Source: JBOGVZ01 sp050692985 (lineage in GTDB: Bacteria > Actinomycetota > UBA4738 > CALAEC01). From it: DNA of 64,000 bases. Below the pieces are notes generated by a model. That model worked only from the letters and a program-made list of their open reading frames with translations, was not told the DNA's origin and made no database searches. Shown here piece after piece: positions 58,370-64,000 of this stretch; positions within the stretch are counted from its first letter, which is position 1, and the number at the start of each line of letters is the position of its first letter. The stretch spans positions 62,001-126,000 of the forward strand of contig JBOGVZ010000049.1 in assembly GCA_050692985.1 (NCBI GenBank), read 5' to 3'. Made by a program: the position numbers and the translations under genes.

Positions 58370-59296
58370 CTAGCGGCGGAGGATGACCTCGTCCACGACC
58401 TCCGACCCGGGGACGGCCACCGCCCGCAGCCGCAGCGTCTCCCGGGTCGCTCGCACGGTAACGAAGTGGTGCCGGTCATCCAGGGCGAACACCGGATCGG
58501 GGGTCCCCGCGGGGCACTCGTCCACGTCGTCGAGGTCCTGCCCTCCGCCGCCGGAGACCACGAACACCACGTCCCCGAGCCGTGGGAAGCGCTGGTAGTT
58601 GTGGTCGTGTCCGGAGAGCACCAGGTCCACGCCCCCCGCCCGGAAGACCGGGAGCCACCGCTCCCGGATCTCCCCGTGGCCGTCGTGGTGCCCACAGGTG
58701 TACGGGGGATGGTGGACCACGGCCACCTTCCACGGCGCGGCGGACCGGCGCAGCGCCGAGCCCACGAACGACAGCTGGGCCGGGTCCTCGAGGTGGTTCC
58801 CGTCCAGGACGAAGAGCTCCACGGGCCCCAACCGGTGCGCGTACCAGGGGCCGGGCATCGACAACAGCTCCATGACCGGCGCTCCCCCGCCCGTCTCCGC
58901 GTCGTGGTTGCCCAACGACGCCAGCACCGGGATCCCCTCCCGGTCCACCCAGCCGTACGGTTGGTGCCAGGCCTGGTCGAACTCGTCGGGATGCCCGGAG
59001 TCGTAGATGTTGTCGCCGGTGGTCACCAGGGCGTCGAGGGGTCGCCCATCGGCCCACGTGCGGAGGGCCTCGGCCACCTCCCGCTGGGCCTCCTCCCCGG
59101 TGCCGAAGTCCCCGATCACCGCGAGGTCGACGGGCCCCCGGACCGCCGTGCGCTGGAGGAGCGGTCCCGTGGGCTCGGGGGGCGCGTCCCGCCCGCACCC
59201 CACCGCCACCAGGACGATGGCGGCCAGGACGGCGAGCCCAGCCTTCCGGCCGGCACGCCGCCGGGGGCGGCAGAGCTCAGAGCGCGGCGAGGACAT
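58370..59296 (-). CDS. Secreted calcineurin-like metallophosphoesterase lipoprotein
   Basis: The 308-residue protein has a lipobox-bearing signal (AGLAVLAAIVLVAVGCGRD) and the five metal-binding segments of purple-acid-phosphatase-like enzymes: GDFGTG, TGDNIYDSG, GNHDAE, VVHHPPY and GHDHNYQR. It hydrolyses phosphate monoesters or diesters at the cell surface. ATG 59296 overlaps the Sua5 gene by 20 bases and has a weak Shine-Dalgarno. Confidence 0.9.
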   Translation of the reverse strand: MSSPRSELCRPRRRAGRKAGLAVLAAIVLVAVGCGRDAPPEPTGPLLQRTAVRGPVDLAVIGDFGTGEEAQREVAEALRTWADGRPLDALVTTGDNIYDSGHPDEFDQAWHQPYGWVDREGIPVLASLGNHDAETGGGAPVMELLSMPGPWYAHRLGPVELFVLDGNHLEDPAQLSFVGSALRRSAAPWKVAVVHHPPYTCGHHDGHGEIRERWLPVFRAGGVDLVLSGHDHNYQRFPRLGDVVFVVSGGGGQDLDDVDECPAGTPDPVFALDDRHHFVTVRATRETLRLRAVAVPGSEVVDEVILRR

Positions 59297-59900
59297 CGGC
59301 TGCCGGGACGGCGCCCTCGCGGAGGACCCGGGGTGGCGACCCGGTGAGGTCGACCACCGTGGAGGCCGTGTCCCCGGCCACCGAGGCATCCGCGCACAGG
59401 TAGACGGCCACGGCCTCGCCCAGCGCCTCTCGGACGTCCCGGCACGTGGCGGGGGTCGGCTCACCGGAGCGGTTGGCGCTGGTGACCGCCAGCGGCCCGG
59501 TCCGCCGGAGGAGCCCCAGCGCGGTCTCGTGACCGGGAACCCGCACGCCCACCGTGTCCCGCTCGGCCCCCAGGTCCCACTCGCGGCTGGCCTCGGCACG
59601 GGGGAGGACCAGCGTGACCGCGCCGGGCCAGAAGCGCTCGGCCAGGCCGCGGGCCCGCCGGTCGAAGACCGCCACCTCGGCGGCCTGGTCCATCCCGGCG
59701 GCCAGGACCGGCAGCGTCAGGCGCGGGGGGCGCTGCTTGGCCTCGAAGATCCGCGCGGTTGCGCCCGGCAGATCCGGCCGTCCGCCGACGCCGTACACCG
59801 TGTCGGTGGGGAACACCACCAGCCGTCCGTCCCCCACGGCCCGCTCGGCCGCGTCCAGGGCGGCCGTCGGATCTCGCCCGACGTCGAAGGCCTCACTCAC
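59277..59900 (-). CDS. L-threonylcarbamoyladenylate synthase (Sua5/YrdC/TsaC)
   Basis: Makes the threonylcarbamoyl-AMP used for t6A37 in ANN-decoding tRNAs. The 207-residue protein has FPTDTVYGVGG, KQRPPRLTLPVL and TSANRSGEPT, matching YrdC-domain signature positions. It lacks the extra C-terminal Sua5 domain, so is of the short type. GTG 59900 overlaps the prmC stop (GTGA). Confidence 0.93.
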   Translation of the reverse strand: MSEAFDVGRDPTAALDAAERAVGDGRLVVFPTDTVYGVGGRPDLPGATARIFEAKQRPPRLTLPVLAAGMDQAAEVAVFDRRARGLAERFWPGAVTLVLPRAEASREWDLGAERDTVGVRVPGHETALGLLRRTGPLAVTSANRSGEPTPATCRDVREALGEAVAVYLCADASVAGDTASTVVDLTGSPPRVLREGAVPAADVLAAL

Positions 59901-60739
59901 CGAGCCGCCCCCCGGGCCACGCGATCCCGCCCGGCGAGGTCCGGGAGCACCTCCACCTCGGTGAAGCGCTCCTCGAGGAGCCGGCGAGCCTCGCGGCCCT
60001 GCCGGTCGCCGATCTCCATCACCAGCCACCCCCCCGGCCGGAGCCACCCGGGCGACTCCTCGGCCAGGCGGCGGTGGATCTCGGTCCCTCCCACCAGGGC
60101 CTCGTACGGCTCGGCCCGGACCTCCGCCGGCAGGTCCTCGTACTCCTCCATCGTCACGTACGGCGGGTTGCTGACCACCAGGTCCACCCCACCCCGGAGC
60201 TCGTCCGGGACCGGGGCGAACAGGTCGCCGCGGAGCACCTCGACCTTCAGCGCGTGCCGCGAGGCGTTGGCCCGGGCCACCGCCACGGCCTCGTCCGAGA
60301 CGTCCGTGGCCACCACGCGGGCGTCCGGACGGCGGCGCTTCACGGCCAGGGCCACCGCACCGGTGCCCGTGCCCACATCGACCACGACGGGTTCCCGGCG
60401 CCCGTCCACCGCCTCCAGGGCCCGCTCGACGACCACCTCCGTCTCCGGCCGGGGGACGAACACACCCGGGGCCACGCCCAGGACCAGGTCGAGGAACTGC
60501 TGCTCGCCGGTGAGGTACTGGAGCGGCACCCCGTGGCACCGCTGGCACAGGGCCCGGCCGAACAGCCGGGCGGTCCGCGTGTCGAGCCCCTCGGTGCGGG
60601 CGTACAGCCCGGCCCGGTCGGTGCCCAGGAAGTACATCAGCAGGGCTTCGGCCGTCTCCCGTGGCGACTCCACCCCGTGCCGCTCCAGGTACTCCGCCGC
60701 ACGCGTGACGACCTCGGCCGGCCTCATGACTGAGTTCAT
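59897..60739 (-). CDS. prmC: Peptide chain release factor N5-glutamine methyltransferase
   Basis: Methylates the Gln of the GGQ motif in release factors. The 280-residue protein has the N-terminal helical domain, FVPRPETE, VVDVGTGTGAVAL (SAM motif I) and the catalytic VVSNPPYV. ATG 60739 follows GGAG by 9 bases; ATG 60727 is an alternative. prfA is normally directly upstream, but here a 1.7 kb foreign-looking gene lies between them. Confidence 0.96.
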   Translation of the reverse strand: MNSVMRPAEVVTRAAEYLERHGVESPRETAEALLMYFLGTDRAGLYARTEGLDTRTARLFGRALCQRCHGVPLQYLTGEQQFLDLVLGVAPGVFVPRPETEVVVERALEAVDGRREPVVVDVGTGTGAVALAVKRRRPDARVVATDVSDEAVAVARANASRHALKVEVLRGDLFAPVPDELRGGVDLVVSNPPYVTMEEYEDLPAEVRAEPYEALVGGTEIHRRLAEESPGWLRPGGWLVMEIGDRQGREARRLLEERFTEVEVLPDLAGRDRVARGAAR

Positions 60740-60761
60740 TGTCGCTGACTCCGCGGGCGGG

Positions 60762-60786
60762 TGGCCTCCTCACTGGGAATCGAACC
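60762..60786 (-). other. tRNA 3'-end-like fragment
   Basis: Minus-strand sequence resembles a tRNA T-loop (GGTTCGATTCCC) followed by five bases that would be a T-stem, seven of acceptor stem, one discriminator and CCA. The T-stem would have only three of five pairs, and no matching D-arm or anticodon arm is present upstream, so it is not an intact tRNA. It lies at the edge of the low-G+C gene. It may be a tRNA remnant left by an insertion or a coincidence. Confidence 0.3.
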
Positions 60787-60838
60787 GATGTCGACGCCCC
60801 AGTAGATCGACGGTCGGGCGATCCGGGGGTGGAGGAAC

Positions 60839-62497
60839 CTACGCGACCACCTTGAAGTAGGCCCACGGTGACCCGTCCTTCGCATGGTCCTCACCGTGGG
60901 AGAACCAGCCTCTGATGCGGAAGCTATAACCGCCAGCTGGATCGACGAGCTCGATGAATACCGAGCTCTTCTTCCCGAGCGTAGCCTTCAGCTTCCCGAG
61001 AGACTTCCACTTGCCCGCGAAGCGCACCTCGAGTACCACGACGAGCTTGTTGCCCGCATGATTCGGGACGACCTTACCCTTATAGATCGGATCATCGCCT
61101 TCATCGTACAGGTGGTATTTCGCTTGCTTTCCGTAGGCGCCGAGCAGCTTTCCCGTGGTAATTACCTTCACCCTCACGGTCCGCGAATTGCTCTCGGCGG
61201 GACGCCAATCAGCCTCACCTGCCCACGTCGCTGTGTACTTGGTGTTCTTCGAGGGTGAAACCTTCACGGTGAGGTCACCGTCACCGTCAACGAGGCCCGA
61301 GGTGAGCAGGGTCTTCGTGCCATTGATCGGTTCCTTATAGATGGAGACCTTCTTGTTCGAGCTCTGGGCGAACGCATCGAGGTGTGCGGTCAGCTTGGCG
61401 GACTTCCCGAAGCCGATCGTGCCTTTCGACGTCGCGAGGGTCAGGGCGGTGATCTTGATCGCCGGTCCGTACAGCGAGTGGAAGTACGCATCTCCACCGT
61501 AGATGCTGGTCCCGGTCACGGCGAAGATTCGGGCTTCGTCCTCCGTGATCCCGACGCCCCTGGGGTAGAGGTAGGGCCCGGGAGTGCCATCGAAGTCCAC
61601 CGATTCCGATGGTGTGGGATCGCCGGCCGGAAACACATGCACGTCGGGCTCATAGATCCCATGAACCCCCCCCACCACGTGACTCGGCCCGACGGCGAGC
61701 GCATCCGGGTAGGGCGGCAGCGGATACGTGAACCCGGTGGGTTTGAGGTCGGACGCAGACAGCTGTCGGATCTCGTAGGGGGCGCTTGCCGTCACCAGGA
61801 GGCCCTGACCGTCCGGCATCACGGCTACGTCCTGGATGTTGGTCATGTCGGAGGCCCAATTCTTGGCGACGAGCGCGGGCGGGTCGACGCTGATGTCGTA
61901 GCGGGAAATGGAGCTGCCCGCCATGAACAGCGCGTCAGGGATGACCGGGCTCGAGGCGAACAGGCCGCATCCGAAGTCCCCTGTGTGCATCGTGACCACC
62001 TCGGTGGAGAGATCGACGGACGCCACTTGGGAACCGAAGGACCCACATGAATGCGCGAACCATAGGCGGCCGCCCCCGACCCCAAGCGTTCCCCAAGCCG
62101 TGACATCGAGTTCGATCGAACCGGTCTTCTCCAGCGTCACGGCGTCCACCTTGTAGATCTGATCGCGACCTTCGGCCACCGCATACAGCGTCTGGTCGAT
62201 CAGGACCATCCCCGCAGCACGGGGCACGTCCCCGACGGTGGCGGCGAGGGTCGCGTCGAAGTCCATGACGAGGATCTCCGAGGACCCAAGGCCGCCCGAG
62301 ACGAACACGTGCCCGCCTTCCTCGTCGATCACGAGGTCGTAGAAATTCGCAAGGGGCAACTTCACGCCCACATCAGCGGATGCCTGAGCGGATGGCGTGA
62401 CCTGTCCGACCAGCGCTGTCAGTGTGGCGATCAACGCGACGGTGCCGATTGAGGCGCGAAGCGCCGAGGCTCCGGAATTGCTGGCCCGCAACATCAC
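60839..62497 (-). CDS. Secreted beta-propeller protein, likely acquired
   Basis: The 552-residue exported protein has a signal peptide (TVALIATLTALVGQVTPSAQA), a YncE-like propeller (EEGGHVFVSGG, RDQIYKVDAVTLEKTG, DVAVMPDGQGLLVTA, GITEDEARIFAVTG) and an Ig-like tail (LTVKVSPSKNTKYTATWAG). A further Lys-rich C-terminal domain follows. The function is unknown. Its G+C content is visibly lower than its neighbours (roughly 58-60% by eye) and third positions are less GC-biased. It interrupts the common prfA-prmC pair. ATG 62494 is an alternative to GTG 62497. Confidence 0.75.
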   Translation of the reverse strand: MMLRASNSGASALRASIGTVALIATLTALVGQVTPSAQASADVGVKLPLANFYDLVIDEEGGHVFVSGGLGSSEILVMDFDATLAATVGDVPRAAGMVLIDQTLYAVAEGRDQIYKVDAVTLEKTGSIELDVTAWGTLGVGGGRLWFAHSCGSFGSQVASVDLSTEVVTMHTGDFGCGLFASSPVIPDALFMAGSSISRYDISVDPPALVAKNWASDMTNIQDVAVMPDGQGLLVTASAPYEIRQLSASDLKPTGFTYPLPPYPDALAVGPSHVVGGVHGIYEPDVHVFPAGDPTPSESVDFDGTPGPYLYPRGVGITEDEARIFAVTGTSIYGGDAYFHSLYGPAIKITALTLATSKGTIGFGKSAKLTAHLDAFAQSSNKKVSIYKEPINGTKTLLTSGLVDGDGDLTVKVSPSKNTKYTATWAGEADWRPAESNSRTVRVKVITTGKLLGAYGKQAKYHLYDEGDDPIYKGKVVPNHAGNKLVVVLEVRFAGKWKSLGKLKATLGKKSSVFIELVDPAGGYSFRIRGWFSHGEDHAKDGSPWAYFKVVA

Positions 62498-62556
62498 CGG
62501 ATTGTCTGGGGCGGGAGAGATGCGGTCAATACAGGGAAGTGCGTATCTGAGAACGA

Positions 62557-63627
62557 TCAGGTAGAGGTAGCGCCGAGCTGGGCGGCGCGCTCGCGGGCGG
62601 TGAGGGCGTCGACGAACTCGTCCAGCTCCCCCTCCAGGATCTGGGTCAGGCGGTGGGAGGTGATCGGGATCCGGTGGTCGGTCACCCGGCTCTGGGGGAA
62701 GTTGTAGGTGCGGATCTTCTCGGCGCGGTCGCCGGTGCCCACCTGGGCCCGGCGGGCCTGGGCCTCCTCGCGCTGCTGGCGATCCTGCTCCAGCTTGAGC
62801 AGCCGGGCCCGCAGGTAGCGAAGCGCCTTCTCCTTGTTCTGCCGCTGGGACCGCTCCTCCTGGACGGCGATCACGATGCCGGTCGGCTTGTGGGTGAGCC
62901 GCACCGCGGAGTCGGTGGTGTTCACCGACTGGCCGCCGGGGCCGGAGGACCGGTACACGTCCGTCTCGATGTCCTCCTCCCGGACCTCGACCTCCACCTC
63001 ATCGGCCTCGGGCAACACCGCCACGGTGGCCGTCGAGGTGTGGATGCGCCCGCCGGACTCGGTCTCGGGGATCCGCTGGACCCGGTGGACCCCGGACTCG
63101 TGCTTCAGCCTCGAGTAGGCCCGATCCCCGCGAACCTCCAGGACGATGTCCTTGAAGCCTCCCAGGTCCGACGGGCTCGAGGACAGGACCTCGGTCTTCC
63201 ACCGGTGCCGCTCGGCGTACCGCCGGTACATCTCGAACAGGTCCGAGGCGAACAGCGCCGCCTCCTGCCCCCCGGCTCCGGCCCGGATCTCCAGCACGAC
63301 GTTCTTGTCGTCGTAGGGATCCCTGGGCAGCAGCAGCACCTCCAGCCTGGCCTCCAGGTCCCGGGCTTCCGCGGCGGCCCGGTCGGCCTCCTGCCGGAAG
63401 TACGCCTGGGACTCGGGGTCCTTCTCCTCGTGCGCCAGCGCGCGCGCCTCCTCCGCGTCGGCAGTGGCCTTCTTGAGCTGCCGGTAAGCGGTGACGACCT
63501 CCTCGAGCTCCCGGTGGCGCTTGCCCAGGTCCCGGAGGCGGGCAGGGTCGGCCGCGACCTCGGGGCTCGACAGCTCCCGGGTCAGCTCCTCGAAGGACGC
63601 TTCGATCTCGTCCAGGCGCTCGCGCAT
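62557..63627 (-). CDS. prfA: Peptide chain release factor 1
   Basis: Reads UAA and UAG and releases the peptide. The 356-residue protein has the anticodon-like PxT as PET in [15 protein letters not shown] (tripeptide position for RF1) and the GGQ in [18 protein letters not shown], followed by a basic region and ending [14 protein letters not shown] 63627 lies 9 bases behind a GATAAT box (63642-63637) and has GGAG before it. Confidence 0.97.
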   Translation of the reverse strand: MRERLDEIEASFEELTRELSSPEVAADPARLRDLGKRHRELEEVVTAYRQLKKATADAEEARALAHEEKDPESQAYFRQEADRAAAEARDLEARLEVLLLPRDPYDDKNVVLEIRAGAGGQEAALFASDLFEMYRRYAERHRWKTEVLSSSPSDLGGFKDIVLEVRGDRAYSRLKHESGVHRVQRIPETESGGRIHTSTATVAVLPEADEVEVEVREEDIETDVYRSSGPGGQSVNTTDSAVRLTHKPTGIVIAVQEERSQRQNKEKALRYLRARLLKLEQDRQQREEAQARRAQVGTGDRAEKIRTYNFPQSRVTDHRIPITSHRLTQILEGELDEFVDALTARERAAQLGATST

Positions 63628-63678
63628 GACGGCTCCATTATCCGCGCTGCGGGGAGCCTCGCCCCGGCCTCCGGCGCC

Positions 63679-64000
63679 CTACTCGGGGAGTGGCGGGGCG
63701 GGGGACTCGGCGGGGGCACCGGCGGCGGCCTCGCCCTCCATGGCGCGCACCTGCTCGAAGGCGGCGATGGCCACCTCGATCTGCTCCCGAGCGGGAGGCT
63801 TCGTGGTGACCTTCTGGAGCCACAGTCCCGGGGCCATCAGGGCCCGCATGACCCGGGAGCCCGAGTGCCGGGCCCCCAGCCGCAGCAGCTCGAAGGCCAG
63901 CCCGGCGATCAGCGGGATGGCGATGAGCCGCGAGCCGATCCGCCACGGCAGGGAGGGGTTGCCGAACAGGGCGAACACGAAGATCGTCAGGATCATCACG
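63679..64000 (-). CDS. DUF1385/YqhQ-like membrane protein, 5' part outside the window
   Basis: Only the C-terminal 106 residues are visible: two membrane-like stretches (LTIFVFALFGNPSLPW, IPLIAGLAFELLRLGARH), then LMAPGLWLQKVTTKPPAREQIEVAIAAFEQV, a typical DUF1385 ending (LxLQxLTTxxPxxxQxEVAIAAL). The gene continues beyond 64000, so the start is unseen. DUF1385 genes often lie before prfA in actinobacteria and clostridia. Function is unknown. Confidence 0.75.
   Translation of the reverse strand, partial: VMILTIFVFALFGNPSLPWRIGSRLIAIPLIAGLAFELLRLGARHSGSRVMRALMAPGLWLQKVTTKPPAREQIEVAIAAFEQVRAMEGEAAAGAPAESPAPPLPE

Noticed and set aside
60762..60850. A complete tRNA gene on the minus strand
   Set aside because: Only a T-loop and CCA-like end are present; the T-stem pairs poorly and the D and anticodon arms do not form.
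60839..62497. A prophage or integrative element
   Set aside because: Only one gene is foreign-looking, no integrase or flanking direct repeat was found.

Overview
The window is about 70% G+C chromosomal DNA with tightly packed, often overlapping genes. Shared features point to an actinobacterium (Actinomycetota), probably uncultured: an ATP synthase operon of atpZ-I-B-E-F-H-A-G-D-C type; the block DUF1385-prfA-prmC-sua5-LMW phosphatase-rpiB-glyA-wecA leading toward atp; a Mycobacterium-type RpiB; and many start codons sitting directly behind a TAnnnT -10 box (leaderless transcripts). I could not place it below phylum. I saw no complete tRNA or rRNA gene, CRISPR array or insertion sequence.

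Layout. 0-5 kb: ligA, a stand-alone cNMP-binding protein, mnmA with a MOSC protein, a cyclase-family protein. 5-12 kb: a PaaK-like protein without an AMP-binding P-loop, secreted and small proteins, two methyltransferases, a polysaccharide deacetylase, a hexapeptide acyltransferase, an enoyl-CoA hydratase. 12-16.5 kb: haloalkane dehalogenase-like hydrolase, a Fur-family regulator facing a Ni/Co transporter gene with a related operator, a HepT/MntA pair, and an ArsR repressor divergent from a 16-residue peptide carrying six cysteines. 16.5-25.6 kb: methylmalonyl-CoA mutase large subunit with MeaB, an SCP2-ADH-SCP2 operon, and murA followed by an exported multi-membrane protein, a CPBP protease and a sirtuin.

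25.7-37.7 kb is a secretome region of somewhat lower G+C: subtilisin, two LVIVD-repeat proteins (one with RTX repeats, one with a PA domain), a Calx-beta protein, a cupredoxin, a CopC-CopD protein and a second exported protein that should also mature to an N-terminal His, then an ECF sigma factor with a membrane partner. 37.7-46 kb: an XRE regulator with two palindromic boxes, then the atp operon with a consensus Rex site upstream. 46-55 kb: a polyamine-type ABC transporter (potABCD-like), a class III aminotransferase, an L,D-transpeptidase and an RTX/LytM-like protein. 55-64 kb: the wecA to prfA housekeeping block, split between prmC and prfA by a low-G+C secreted propeller gene.

The strongest candidate for something undescribed is the ArsR/Cys-rich micropeptide pair at 16.0-16.5 kb: overlapping divergent promoters, a 9-bp inverted repeat between them, a perfect Shine-Dalgarno before the peptide, and a terminator immediately after it.
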